From an uncultured Christensenellaceae bacterium (GTDB lineage: Bacteria > Bacillota > Clostridia > Christensenellales > Borkfalkiaceae), in the NCBI GenBank assembly GCA_910587005.1, contig CAJULB010000005.1, positions 3,678 through 67,677 of the forward strand: DNA of 64,000 bases, read 5' to 3'. Positions 42,204 to 51,044 of the stretch are shown piece by piece. A program made the position numbers and the translations under genes. Under the pieces are notes generated by a model. That model did not search any database. It was given only the letters and a program-made list of their open reading frames with translations, and was not told the origin of the DNA. The stretch's first letter is position 1. Every line of letters begins with the position of its first letter.

Positions 42204-43085
42204 ATGACGTTCGAAGTAATCGGCGACGCGTTTCTGGACACTTTAAAAGTGTTTCCGTTTATGCTAATAATCTATATTTTAATAGAGATTTTAGAGCACA
42301 GAACCTCGCTTACGCAAAACAAAAATATTTTACAGGGCAGTCTTGCGCCGTTAATCGGTTCCGCCACGGGCATAGTTCCGCAGTGCGGTTTTTCGGTTAT
42401 GGCGGCAAAATTGTACGATAAGGGCTTTATCCGCACTGGCACGCTTCTGGCGGTGTTCGTTGCAACCTCTGACGAAGCCTTGATTATTATGCTGTCGGAG
42501 CTGAGTACGGCGCCGATGATAATGCCGCTTATTTTAATTAAGCTTACCGCGGCGGTCGGTATAGGCTATCTTTTTAACTTTCTTTTATCGGGCGAAAAGC
42601 TTGAAGAAATGCGCCTTACCGCGGATACCCACATTCATTCCTGCGGCGACGACCACAACGGCAAGTCGGATTTGCACGTGTTTCTGCTTTCCCCGCTGTA
42701 CCACGCGCTTAAAGTTACGCTTTATCTTTTAATCGTCAATCTTGTCCTGGGCGCAGTAATGGCGTACGCGGGCGATTCAATCGAGGCTCAGCTTATGATA
42801 GGCGGTGCGTACTGGCAGCCGCTTATAACGGGGCTTTTGGGGCTTATTCCCAACTGCGCGTCCAGCGTAATTTTAACCGGTTCATTTATAAACGGAGGCA
42901 TACTGTTCGGCAGTTTTGTAGGCGGGCTTTGCTCCAACGCGGGGCTCGGGCTTGTGGTGCTGTTTAAAAACACCAAAAAGATAAAGCGCAACGTGCTTTT
43001 GGTTATCGCGCTGTATATAATATCGGTAGTGGTGGGCATAGCCGTTAACGGCGCAATGGATTTAATGGGAATGCTGTCACCCTGA
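42204..43085 (+). CDS. Putative 10-TM heavy-metal exporter (ArsP_2-like)
   Basis: 293 aa with ten or so hydrophobic segments in two halves. The paired motifs GIVPQCGFSVMAAKLY and GLIPNCASSVILTGSF carry the conserved Pro-x-Cys of the ArsP_2/putative manganese-arsenic permease family, and a His/Asp-rich cytoplasmic loop (THIHSCGDDHNG) joins the halves and could bind metal. The substrate is not readable. Weak ribosome site (AGGT). The last codons run into a family A-like fragment at 43078. Confidence 0.8.
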   Translation: MTFEVIGDAFLDTLKVFPFMLIIYILIEILEHRTSLTQNKNILQGSLAPLIGSATGIVPQCGFSVMAAKLYDKGFIRTGTLLAVFVATSDEALIIMLSELSTAPMIMPLILIKLTAAVGIGYLFNFLLSGEKLEEMRLTADTHIHSCGDDHNGKSDLHVFLLSPLYHALKVTLYLLIVNLVLGAVMAYAGDSIEAQLMIGGAYWQPLITGLLGLIPNCASSVILTGSFINGGILFGSFVGGLCSNAGLGLVVLFKNTKKIKRNVLLVIALYIISVVVGIAVNGAMDLMGMLSP

Positions 43086-43116
43086 GCGAAGCCGAAGGGT
43101 CTGATATTTTTTAAGC

Positions 43117-43163
43117 AGCCCCGTCGGGCGCGGCGAAAAGCCGTGCCCGACGGGGCTTTTATT
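43117..43163 (+). terminator. Intrinsic terminator
   Basis: AGCCCCGTCGGGC / GCCCGACGGGGCT stem with an inner CGGC / GCCG, followed by TTTTATT. Immediately upstream (43078-43107) is a family A-like CCCTGAGCGAAGCCGAAGGGTCTGA fragment. Confidence 0.85.
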
Positions 43164-43302
43164 ATATTATTACACTATTATAAGAAACAACCGCCCCAAA
43201 ATACTTGAAAAATCTTTATTTGTATGCTATCATATTAAAAAATTCCAAAATATTTTTCAAAGTGCGGACAGGCTGTTCCGCTCAAAGAAAACAGGCGAAA
43301 AT

Positions 43303-44559
43303 ATGGCTCTTAAAGTAGACAACCTTGAAGGCAACGAGCTTGCCGACGACTATATAAGAAAATCCGTTCCGCAGGGCAGATGGGCGGACGCGTGGGACGT
43401 GTTCAAATCCAACTTTTTAAAGTTCGTTTTGCTCAACCTCGTAGTGTTCGTAACGTTCGTCCCCGGTATTGCGGTAATGTTTATAAGAAGCAACTACTAC
43501 CTTGCAAGCCTCGGTCTTACGGGCCCTTTCAACCCCAGCCTCGGCTATCCGTTCAACCCCGATACGGTCGGACTTAGCGAAAGTATTACGCTTTCGGCGG
43601 ATATTCTTTTCTATTCGCTGTTAATAGCGGCGGGCTTTATCGCGTCAATAGGCATTTCCGGCGCGGCTTATTCTATAAAGAAAATTTTAAACACACACGG
43701 CGAGTGCACGGTTAAAGGCTTTTTCCACGGAATCAAGGTCTGCTATTTTACAACTGTGTTGCCCGTAACGCTGTTTATGACCTTCTTTTTCTGTACTACG
43801 ATTGTAGGCGACTGGATGAACCTTGTAATTGTTACGGGCGGAAACAAGGCGGCGGCAATCACCGCGTACGTCTTTGTAATAATCGCAACCGTGCTTGTCG
43901 GGTTGTTTTCGGGCTGGCTGTTCGCAGTCGGTACGGGCTATAAAGTCAAGTTCACACAGCTTTTCAAAAACGCGTTCGTGCTTTTGGTCGGCACGCCGCT
44001 TCAAACTGTATTGATGGCAGGCTTCACGCTTATACCCGTGTGGCTGTTTATGATAGGCGGTTTAATCCGCACAATCTCGTACGTGCTTTTCGTGTTCCTC
44101 GGCTTCTCGTTTATTCTTTTAAGCTGGACGGCTTACACGCAGTGGGTTTTCGATATGTTCGTAACCCCCAACTTAAAGGCTGCGGCGCAGGCGGAAAATT
44201 CCGTTAAAACCGAAAAACAACTCGCGCAGGAGCGCGCCGAAGAACAGCGCAGAACGGCAATGGAACTGCTTGCCGCAGGCAGAAGCGAGCTTATCGCCCG
44301 CCCCATAATGCCCATTGCTTCCGAGCCCGCTGTACGCATACCCGCAATGACTTTTACAAGAACGGACATTAACGCCGCCGCAAGCGACCGCGCAAAACTT
44401 ACCGCAGACGTGACCGCTTACGAGCAGGCGCACATTAACGACCCCGTTTACGCGGAGTACAACAAGCTTTTTGCCGAGCGTGAAAGGGCGTTGCAGTCCG
44501 AAACGGGCAAAAAGGGCAAAAAAGCCAAAAAAATCAGCGCAGATAACCTTCTTAAATGA
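43303..44559 (+). CDS. YesL-like (DUF624) membrane protein
   Basis: 418 aa. Six or so membrane helices (about 40-62, 100-125, 145-172, 185-210, 225-250, 255-285) with WDVFKSNFLKFVLLNL at the start resemble YesL/DUF624 proteins, often found near sugar ABC transporters. A long cytoplasmic C-terminus (about 290-418) is rich in Ala/Glu/Lys and predicted helical, unlike the short tail of typical YesL. First gene of a six-gene unit linked by overlaps; its stop overlaps the next start (ATGA). Confidence 0.7.
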   Translation: MALKVDNLEGNELADDYIRKSVPQGRWADAWDVFKSNFLKFVLLNLVVFVTFVPGIAVMFIRSNYYLASLGLTGPFNPSLGYPFNPDTVGLSESITLSADILFYSLLIAAGFIASIGISGAAYSIKKILNTHGECTVKGFFHGIKVCYFTTVLPVTLFMTFFFCTTIVGDWMNLVIVTGGNKAAAITAYVFVIIATVLVGLFSGWLFAVGTGYKVKFTQLFKNAFVLLVGTPLQTVLMAGFTLIPVWLFMIGGLIRTISYVLFVFLGFSFILLSWTAYTQWVFDMFVTPNLKAAAQAENSVKTEKQLAQERAEEQRRTAMELLAAGRSELIARPIMPIASEPAVRIPAMTFTRTDINAAASDRAKLTADVTAYEQAHINDPVYAEYNKLFAERERALQSETGKKGKKAKKISADNLLK

Positions 44560-45296
44560 AAGTAAACAAGGCATATGCGGGGGCGTATTCCGCTTTGGGA
44601 AGCGCTTTTGAATATTTTAACGATGACTGCGGCTATGAACAATGGTCGCAGTATTTAATTGAAAAACTTCGCTTGCTTAACGCGGGCAGCAACGGTATAG
44701 ACATAGGCTGCGGCAACGGTTATTTTACGCGTGCGCTGTATAAGGCGGGCTATGCGGTTACGGGGCTGGATATATCCCCGCAAATGCTTTCAACCGCAAC
44801 CGAGCTTGCCGCGCGCGGGCGGGTCAAAGCCGACTTTGTTTTGCAGGATATAACAAAGCTCAATTTAAACTTCAAGCCCGATTTTGCGGTCGCCGTAAAC
44901 GACTGTATAAACTATATCCCGCCCGAAAAGCTGAAAACGGCTTTTGCGCGGGTTTATAAGTGTTTGAAAAACGGCGGAATTTTTATTTTCGACGTCAGTT
45001 CGGAGCATAAACTCCGTCATATAGTGGGGTCAAACCTCTTTGCACGCGATTTCGAGGACGCAACGCTGTTGTGGTTCAACACGCTTTCGGATAATAAAGT
45101 GGATATGGAAATAACCGTATTCACCCGCCTGCCCGACGGTAAATATTCCCGCGCGGACGAACGGCAAACGCAGTATATCCACACCGAAGAAAACATAACC
45201 GAAGTATTGCAGTCGGTCGGGTTTTCCGTAACGGCGGAGGGGCATCTCGGAGGGGACAAGACCGAACGTATAAATTTTATCTGTAAAAAACTATGA
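44556..45296 (+). CDS. SAM-dependent class I methyltransferase
   Basis: 246 aa. SAM motif I GIDIGCGNGYFTRALYKAG, acidic motif II TGLDISPQML and motif IV-like DFAVAVNDCINYI are clear. It is close to the YqeM/BVU-like methyltransferases of Firmicutes, substrate unknown. Linked by ATGA overlaps to both neighbours. Confidence 0.9.
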   Translation: MKVNKAYAGAYSALGSAFEYFNDDCGYEQWSQYLIEKLRLLNAGSNGIDIGCGNGYFTRALYKAGYAVTGLDISPQMLSTATELAARGRVKADFVLQDITKLNLNFKPDFAVAVNDCINYIPPEKLKTAFARVYKCLKNGGIFIFDVSSEHKLRHIVGSNLFARDFEDATLLWFNTLSDNKVDMEITVFTRLPDGKYSRADERQTQYIHTEENITEVLQSVGFSVTAEGHLGGDKTERINFICKKL

Positions 45297-46117
45297 ATAA
45301 ACTGTATAAAGCGCTTGTGTACGACAGAGAAGTTTCGCTTTCCGTGCTTGAAACTACCGACCTTGTGCAACAAGCAATAAAAATACATAATTTAAGCGAT
45401 ACCGCGGCGGAAATTTTAGGCGGTATGCTAACGGCTTGCGCGTATATGGCGGGCTGTCTTAAAAGCGAAAAGGGCGCGGTTTCGCTCACCGTAAAATCTT
45501 GCGACGGAAGCGCAACCGTCAGCGTTTCGGGCGATATAAACGGACATATCCGCGGTTATACCGACGGTGCTGAAAACGGACTTAAAGGCGGTACGCTTAC
45601 CGTAATCAAGGACGACGGATTTTTCCGTCCGTTTATCGGAACGTGCGAATTGAAGTGCAACGACGTTTCCGAAAACTTAATGCAGTACTTCCATCAAAGC
45701 GAGCAGATAGAAACGGCTGTTGCGATAGGCGTAAGCGTAAAGGACGGTAAATGCCTTGCCGCCGGCGGTGTGGTGATGCAGCTTCTTCCCAACACGCATG
45801 AAGAAAATATGGACAAAGCCGAAAACGCTATGCAAAGCTTCGTCAACGCGGCGGAGGTTATAAAAACGCTGGGCGCGGACGGAATAATGGAAAAATTTTT
45901 CTCGGCGGAAATTGAAAAAAGCGCCTCTTATTTGACTTTTCCCGCATATAAGTGCAATTGTTCGCGCAAAAAAATAGAGGGGGTAATTTTGCCCCTCGGT
46001 CTTGAAGAACTTTTGAAAATCTGCGAAGAGGAAGGCAAGGTCAGCGTTCACTGCCATTACTGCAATACCGACTACGCCTTTACAAAAGCGGAAGTTTTAA
46101 GACTTTTCGGAAAATAA
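45293..46117 (+). CDS. hslO: Redox-regulated chaperone Hsp33
   Basis: 274 aa. The N-terminal substrate-binding domain (SDTAAEILGGMLTACAYMAG, VSVSGDINGHIRGY) and the C-terminal redox switch CNC-x(n)-CHYC (KCNCSRKK .. VHCHYCNTDY) with four zinc-binding Cys are intact. Oxidation releases zinc and activates holdase function. Start overlaps the methyltransferase stop. Confidence 0.96.
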   Translation: MNKLYKALVYDREVSLSVLETTDLVQQAIKIHNLSDTAAEILGGMLTACAYMAGCLKSEKGAVSLTVKSCDGSATVSVSGDINGHIRGYTDGAENGLKGGTLTVIKDDGFFRPFIGTCELKCNDVSENLMQYFHQSEQIETAVAIGVSVKDGKCLAAGGVVMQLLPNTHEENMDKAENAMQSFVNAAEVIKTLGADGIMEKFFSAEIEKSASYLTFPAYKCNCSRKKIEGVILPLGLEELLKICEEEGKVSVHCHYCNTDYAFTKAEVLRLFGK

Positions 46118-46121
46118 TTCT

Positions 46122-47783
46122 ATGGCAAAAACACTGGAATTCGACCTCGGCGCCGACCGTTTGATAGGCATCGCCGCGGATTTGGTCGATTCTCACAACT
46201 ATATAGGCGCGCTTAAAATGCTCAACAAAAACGCCGAAGCTGACGGTAACGACGAGGACAGCTATATGCTGTACGCCGAAATCTTCGACGATATGGGGCT
46301 GTACGAACGTTGCGTTAACGGTTGGTTCAGGTTTATGGACAACACTGCCGAGTGCGACTGGACGGACTGCTACGAAGGGCTTGCCGTAAGCTTTATGAAC
46401 CTCGGCAACCAGCATTTTTCCGCGTATTACTACAATAAACTGCTGTTTGAAAACGGCGAAATCAGCTCGGAGGACCGCGAACAGATTGTCGGCGAATTTC
46501 TCGCTGCGGAAGAAAACCCCTTAAAATTCGCCTATCCGCCGAGGCTTGCGGACTGCTCGCAAATCTTTGCGGACGGTATCGAATTTATGAAAGCGGGCGA
46601 GTACGACCGCGCCGCCGCCGAGTTTGAAAAGGTTGACGAGGAGAACGAAAAATACTTTTCCGCCCGCAACTATATTGCAATGTGTAAAATAATTTCCGAC
46701 AGAACGGACGAGGCGGAGCAGGAATGTCTTAATTTATTGAAACGCCGCCCCGACGACGTTCAGGCGCTTACTACCCTTGCCGCAGTCAAAACAGAGGCGG
46801 GCAAGCGTGGCGAGGCGCTGGCGCTTGCGGAAAAGCTTATATCTCTAAACCCCGAAAATCCCGACGAAATTTACAAAATAGCCACCGTTTGCTGTGAAAA
46901 CAAGCTTCACGAACAGGCGTACAAGCTTTTTTGTAAACTTCCCGAGGAGTTTGAATACGACCAGACGGTTTTGTATTTTAAGGCGGTTTCCGCTTTCAAT
47001 TGCGGAAAGTATGAAGAAAGCTTTACGGCTTTCGACAATATAGTCACAATCAATCCGGACGCGGTTACGGCAAGGTTTTACTACAACGCCGCCCGCGCAA
47101 TGGAGCAAAGCGGAGAAATAACCGAACTGGGCTATTTTTACCGCCTTCCGCAGGAAATACGCGAATCCTCTTTAAAAATGCTTGCCGCGTATCTGCGCCT
47201 TCCCGCGGCTTCCGCAAAAAAGCTTTCCTCCGCGCTTGATTTGTCGGCTTGCGTAAAGTGGTGCTTTGACGAGTGCGACGGAACCGCCCTTGACGAGTTG
47301 CAGTCGCTTGCCGCGCACGTTGCGGTTAAAGCGTGTATGGACGATTACGTCCGCGATATTCTGCTCAACGCATTTTTGCCCGACCAGCTGAAAATAGATA
47401 CCCTTTCCGCGCTTTGCGCCAGAAACGAGTTCAACTGCTTCGGCGTAGTAATATGCAACGTGTACCGCAGGGTTACAATGCAGCATATTATGCTCGGCAG
47501 AAAAAAGCGCGCCAACTTTATGTCGGCTTATTCAAGACTTGTCGCACACTTTTCAATACTGGACGACGAGCACGGCAAAGCGTTCGCCGCCGCCGCGGAA
47601 GAGCTTTATAAAACTCTGTCCGCGCAGGACAGATTAGACGTTGCAAAGGATACCGACGCGCTCACCGCGGCAATATATATAAAATCGGGAGTGCGCGAAG
47701 CGGGCGTTACGGGCAAAAACCTGTGGCAGTTCTTCGACGTTACAAAAAACAGAGTAAGCGTTATTTCAGGTGAAGATTTATGA
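46122..47783 (+). CDS. TPR-repeat protein
   Basis: 553 aa. At least six helical TPR-like repeats are seen from residue ~10 to ~330 (ALKMLNKNAEADGNDEDSYM, AAAEFEKVDEENEKYFSARN, LALAEKLISLNPENPDEIYK, SFTAFDNIVTINPDAVTARF). The C-terminal ~200 residues are helical without clear repeats. No signal peptide; likely a cytoplasmic scaffold. Its stop overlaps the following gene by 4 nt. Confidence 0.75.
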   Translation: MAKTLEFDLGADRLIGIAADLVDSHNYIGALKMLNKNAEADGNDEDSYMLYAEIFDDMGLYERCVNGWFRFMDNTAECDWTDCYEGLAVSFMNLGNQHFSAYYYNKLLFENGEISSEDREQIVGEFLAAEENPLKFAYPPRLADCSQIFADGIEFMKAGEYDRAAAEFEKVDEENEKYFSARNYIAMCKIISDRTDEAEQECLNLLKRRPDDVQALTTLAAVKTEAGKRGEALALAEKLISLNPENPDEIYKIATVCCENKLHEQAYKLFCKLPEEFEYDQTVLYFKAVSAFNCGKYEESFTAFDNIVTINPDAVTARFYYNAARAMEQSGEITELGYFYRLPQEIRESSLKMLAAYLRLPAASAKKLSSALDLSACVKWCFDECDGTALDELQSLAAHVAVKACMDDYVRDILLNAFLPDQLKIDTLSALCARNEFNCFGVVICNVYRRVTMQHIMLGRKKRANFMSAYSRLVAHFSILDDEHGKAFAAAAEELYKTLSAQDRLDVAKDTDALTAAIYIKSGVREAGVTGKNLWQFFDVTKNRVSVISGEDL

Positions 47784-48616
47784 AGCTTTACGACTTTGAC
47801 GGAATGTTTGACGAAAAGCTTAGTCAGTACATTCAAAAACACGCGGGGGAATACCGCGAAAGCGAGTGGGAGGACATTATTCCACAGCTTTACAAAAAAT
47901 TCGGCGATACCCCTATAAAATCAATAGGCAAAACCCCTCGGCAATTCTATGCGGATATGAGCGGGGAAGAGCTTATCAAATGCCTTAAAGCGCATTTAAA
48001 GCAGGAGGTTTCAGTTTCGGAATTTCTTTGCGAGGCAATCGAAAGCCGTGATTTGACCGAACAGCTTATTCCGCTTTTAAGCGGTACCGAAAGCGAGCGG
48101 GAGTATGCGGTTAATTTAATCGGCTCGGACGAACGGGTTATAAAAAAATACCTTGAAATGCTTGTAAACAGCGCTGACGTGGACTTTAAAAACCGCCTTG
48201 CGGACTTCATTAAGGAAAAAGCCGACCTTGTAGTCGGGGAAGTGCTTGAATATTACGAAAAGGGCGTTGACCGCGAATTTATGCTTGAAATTATGTCGCG
48301 TTCGGTCGTCCGCAACGATAAAATTTTCGATATTCTTATAAAGGAATTCCGTTGCGACAGTGAAAACGTGCCCATGCATGCAAGTTATCTTGCGGCGTAC
48401 GGCGACGAGCGCGCGTTGCAGTACCTCCTCGATAAAATAGACGAGGAAACGGTGACTTTTATCGAGTATCAGGAGCTGAAATACGCAATCGAAGCCCTCG
48501 GCGGCGAGTATACTAAGGAGCGCGATTTTACAAATGACCCGTATTTCGAGCTTATAAAATCACATTCGGCAACCGCAGTTGACTTGTTCGGCGGCGGCAA
48601 CGGCACAAAAAAATAG
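47780..48616 (+). CDS. Helical-repeat protein of unknown function
   Basis: 278 aa, acidic, nearly all alpha-helical, with HEAT/armadillo-like phrases in the C-terminal two-thirds (LTEQLIPLLSGTESEREYAV, DERVIKKYLEMLVNSAD, DERALQYLLDKIDEETV). It may work with the preceding TPR protein, to which it is translationally coupled. No family recognised. Confidence 0.6.
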   Translation: MKLYDFDGMFDEKLSQYIQKHAGEYRESEWEDIIPQLYKKFGDTPIKSIGKTPRQFYADMSGEELIKCLKAHLKQEVSVSEFLCEAIESRDLTEQLIPLLSGTESEREYAVNLIGSDERVIKKYLEMLVNSADVDFKNRLADFIKEKADLVVGEVLEYYEKGVDREFMLEIMSRSVVRNDKIFDILIKEFRCDSENVPMHASYLAAYGDERALQYLLDKIDEETVTFIEYQELKYAIEALGGEYTKERDFTNDPYFELIKSHSATAVDLFGGGNGTKK

Positions 48617-48658
48617 GATAATTAGCCTTAGGGTAGCGTTAAAACGCTAAAGGGAACG

Positions 48659-48714
48659 GCGCGGAGGATTGACCGTATTTTGTACGGAATATATCCCCCG
48701 CGCTTTGTTTTGTT
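48659..48714 (+). terminator. Imperfect hairpin ending the 43.3-48.6 kb operon
   Basis: GCGCGG..GGAT..CCGTA / TACGG..ATCC..CCGCGC with tail TTTGTTTTG; preceded by a small AGCGTTt/AAACGCT hairpin. Confidence 0.55.
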
Positions 48715-48735
48715 GCGGTTGTTCTGAACGCTTGT

Positions 48736-48822
48736 CCTACTGTCATTCTGAACGCAGTGTAAGGAGCGAAGCGACGGAATAGCGATTGTTACGCATAGCG
48801 TCAATCGCGTCAGAATCTGATA
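48736..48822 (+). repeat. Dispersed repeat family A, copy 4
   Basis: TGTCATTCTGAACGCAGTGT..AGCGACGG followed by the identical 27-nt hairpin core (48782-48808) and CAGAATCTGATAG, almost the same as 1990-2075. Confidence 0.85.
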
Positions 48823-48835
48823 GTCCCAAGCGCAA

Positions 48836-48959
48836 CCCACCCCCTTGTATTCCCCCGCCCAAGCGGGGGATGGTTTTATCACATTATTACCCCCTGCTTC
48901 CGGCGCAAGGCTATCCAAACTACGCCCCCTGCCTTCGGCGGGGGGATTAAGGGGGGTGG
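48836..48959. repeat. Family B composite repeat, copy 2
   Basis: Same ends as 40653-40776 (CCCACCCCCTTGTATTCCCC and GGGGGATTAAGGGGGGTGG), same 124-bp span, but with a partly different middle containing an extra CCCCCTGCTTCCGGCG unit. It lies 14 nt after the family A copy. The rest of 48617-49035 holds no gene. Confidence 0.75.
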
Positions 48960-49035
48960 CGCGTTATTTTCAACCCTTCAAAACAATGTATAATTCCGCG
49001 TAAAAAAGTCAACAACCAAAGCGGAGGTAATTATA

Positions 49036-49224
49036 ATGCAGGATATAACTTCAAAAGAACTCGAACTCATCTCCGACGCGCTCACCGTCGAGGGATTGAT
49101 TTGTAAAAAGGCGCGCGCCTATTCCAAAACGCTTACGGACGTTTCGCTTTCGGAATGTATGAGCAAAATCGCAGACGAACACGAACAGCGCTACACCGCG
49201 CTTTTGAATTTGATAGGAGGTTAA
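49036..49224 (+). CDS. Small spore-coat-associated protein (CotF-like partner)
   Basis: 62 aa, a two-helix protein (SKELELISDALTVEGLICKK; SECMSKIADEHEQRYTALLN) of the ferritin-like small family that precedes cotF-type genes in Clostridia. GGAGG ribosome site; 4 nt separate it from the CotF-like gene. Role in the coat is inferred from pairing. Confidence 0.75.
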   Translation: MQDITSKELELISDALTVEGLICKKARAYSKTLTDVSLSECMSKIADEHEQRYTALLNLIGG

Positions 49225-49228
49225 AATT

Positions 49229-49525
49229 ATGAAGCTTACAAAAAGCGACTGCACCTTAAACGAAAGGGATGCATTGCAGGATATGCTCGATTCCGAAAAA
49301 CAGCTTATGGAAATTTATACTACCGCGCTTTTCGAAGGGAGCACCAAATCTATAAGAAAAAATTTTTCCGCAAATCTTTTGGGGGTTGCGGAAAACCAGT
49401 ATTCACTGTATACGCAAATGAATACGCGCGGCTATTACGAGCCGAAGCCCGCCAACAAAAACCTGATTGACGAGGCAACTTCTAATTTCAAAAAACAAAA
49501 AAAATCGCTTAAAGCAAATAATTGA
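49229..49525 (+). CDS. CotF-family spore coat protein
   Basis: 98 aa. LNERDALQDMLDSEKQLMEIYTTALFEG and NLLGVAENQYSLYTQMNTRGYYEPKPA match the CotF coat family (helical, ferritin-like, ending in a Gly-Tyr-Tyr motif). Preceded by GGAGG and followed by a strong terminator. Confidence 0.88.
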   Translation: MKLTKSDCTLNERDALQDMLDSEKQLMEIYTTALFEGSTKSIRKNFSANLLGVAENQYSLYTQMNTRGYYEPKPANKNLIDEATSNFKKQKKSLKANN

Positions 49526-49537
49526 TTTTTAGGTTTT

Positions 49538-49577
49538 AAGCCTCCCGCCGAGCGTTCTGCTCGGCGGGAGGCTTTTG
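49538..49577 (+). terminator. Intrinsic terminator of the coat gene pair
   Basis: GCCTCCCGCCGAG / CTCGGCGGGAGGC stem, short loop, TTTTGCTTTT. Confidence 0.9.
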
Positions 49578-49844
49578 CTTTTATAAAATAAAATCTTGCG
49601 CATAACGCTATTATAAATGTTCTATATTGCTATTTGTTAACTTCTGTGCTATAATAAAGCGGTCGTTTCCTCTGAACGGCGCATAACTGCGTTAAACTGC
49701 GCTTTTCTCGGGTTAAGTACGTCTGTGTACGCGCCCCGTTGAAAATGCTCGTTTGCCTTGTTCTGCTTGTTCATAGAAATCGACTGAAAACCTTTTCTGT
49801 GCTGTAATATTATTAACTGAAATCAATGTTTGCAGGTCTTGTCA

Positions 49845-50570
49845 ATGTGCTCTTTATTTTCGTTGGGATACTCTAATAAGAGTATTGATGATTTAAAAAA
49901 AATAGTTAAAGATAACGGAATAAACTGTTTGGTAGACGTAAGAAGTACGCCTTATTCTAAACAGTTTGCAGAATTTAACCGTGAAAATCTTAAAGCCGAG
50001 TTGAACGAATGCGGAGTAAAATATTTATTTTTCGGGAAAGAATTCGGCGCCCGCCGTGAAGAAGATAACCTTTACAGTACGGTTGTGGATTTTAACGGTG
50101 AAGAAAAATGCGTGGTTGATTTTTTGAAGGTACACGGCTGTGAAGAATTTTTAAACGGCGTTAAAAGAGTTGAGGACGGAATAAAAAAAGGGTATCGCAT
50201 TTGTTTTTTGTGCAGTGAAAAACGTCCCTACGACTGCCACAGGGCAATTATGGTAAGCGACTGGTTCCATAAACACGGTTATGAAATAAAGCATATTATC
50301 GATGATAAAGAGCGGATAACTCATAGCGAAATGTTAAAGCTTCCGTTATTTAAAGAGTATTTTTTAAAGTGCAAAAAATCATTCTACGATAAATATAACG
50401 ACGTAATTGCTTACAACGGTGTTGTTGATTTATTTACAGGTAAAGCAAAATCTGCTCCGCAATTTGTAAGTTGGTGGGATAACTTTTTTAAAGAATATAA
50501 TATTGAAAAGGTAATGATGCTTATAAACTTAAAAATAGGTTATAAAAAGGGGGATTTGATTAATGACTGA
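49845..50570 (+). CDS. DUF488 family protein, first copy
   Basis: 241 aa from ATG 49845 (weak AGGT site; TTG 49830 is an alternative). DUF488 signatures: FSLGYSNKSIDDL, CLVDVRSTPYSKQF..F, YLFFGKEFGARR and the Cys-His motif CFLCSEKRPYDCHRA. The DVR, CSE and CHR residues are thought to form the active site of this enzyme-like family of unknown chemistry. A C-terminal ~65-residue extension follows the domain. The gene is distinctly AT-rich compared with neighbours and opens a three-gene cassette. Overlaps the next gene by 8 nt. Confidence 0.82.
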   Translation: MCSLFSLGYSNKSIDDLKKIVKDNGINCLVDVRSTPYSKQFAEFNRENLKAELNECGVKYLFFGKEFGARREEDNLYSTVVDFNGEEKCVVDFLKVHGCEEFLNGVKRVEDGIKKGYRICFLCSEKRPYDCHRAIMVSDWFHKHGYEIKHIIDDKERITHSEMLKLPLFKEYFLKCKKSFYDKYNDVIAYNGVVDLFTGKAKSAPQFVSWWDNFFKEYNIEKVMMLINLKIGYKKGDLIND

Positions 50571-51018
50571 AAAAATTTATACTATAGGCTTTACGCAAAA
50601 AAGTGCGGAAAAATTTTATTCGCTGATTAAAGAAAATAATATATCTTTGATGGTTGACGTCAGACTGAATAATATTTCGCAGTTGGCGGGGTTTTCTAAA
50701 TTTCCTGATATCGAATATTTTTTAAGGGAAATCTGCAATTGCAAATATATATCGGACAAACTGTTTTCACCCGAAGAATATACATTGAAAGATTATAAAG
50801 CAAATAAAATTGACTGGGAAGAATACCTTGTTCAATTTAATAAAACAATGGCTACCCGTAAAATAACCGAACATATAAAAAGAAGGTATTCGCCGTTTAT
50901 GGCAAATGAAAAAATATGTTTTTTATGCAGTGAAAACACGCCCGAGCACTGTCACCGAAGGTTGATTGCCGAGCGCTTTGCTGAAATTTTTGATGCCGAA
51001 ATAGTTCATCTGGTTTAA
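50563..51018 (+). CDS. DUF488 family protein, second copy
   Basis: 151 aa, a minimal DUF488 domain: YTIGFTQKSAEKFYSLIKEN, LMVDVRLNN, and CFLCSENTPEHCHRRLIAE. It is more divergent from the first copy than a recent duplication would be and lacks the long C-terminal extension. Overlap with the upstream gene and GGGG-type ribosome site before the next suggest one transcript. Confidence 0.82.
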   Translation: MTEKIYTIGFTQKSAEKFYSLIKENNISLMVDVRLNNISQLAGFSKFPDIEYFLREICNCKYISDKLFSPEEYTLKDYKANKIDWEEYLVQFNKTMATRKITEHIKRRYSPFMANEKICFLCSENTPEHCHRRLIAERFAEIFDAEIVHLV

Positions 51019-51044
51019 TTAAATTTTTAATAAAGGGGTAAAAA

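Noticed and set aside
40653..48959. CRISPR-like array from the GC-rich repeats
   Set aside because: Copies are single, dispersed, palindromic and without regular unique spacers, and no cas gene is present.
49649..49774. A 41-codon minus-strand frame (begins MNKQNKANEHFQRG) in the gap before the DUF488 cassette
   Set aside because: No ribosome site or terminator; the gap 49578-49844 otherwise looks non-coding. It could be a remnant of a repeat, so it is only mentioned.
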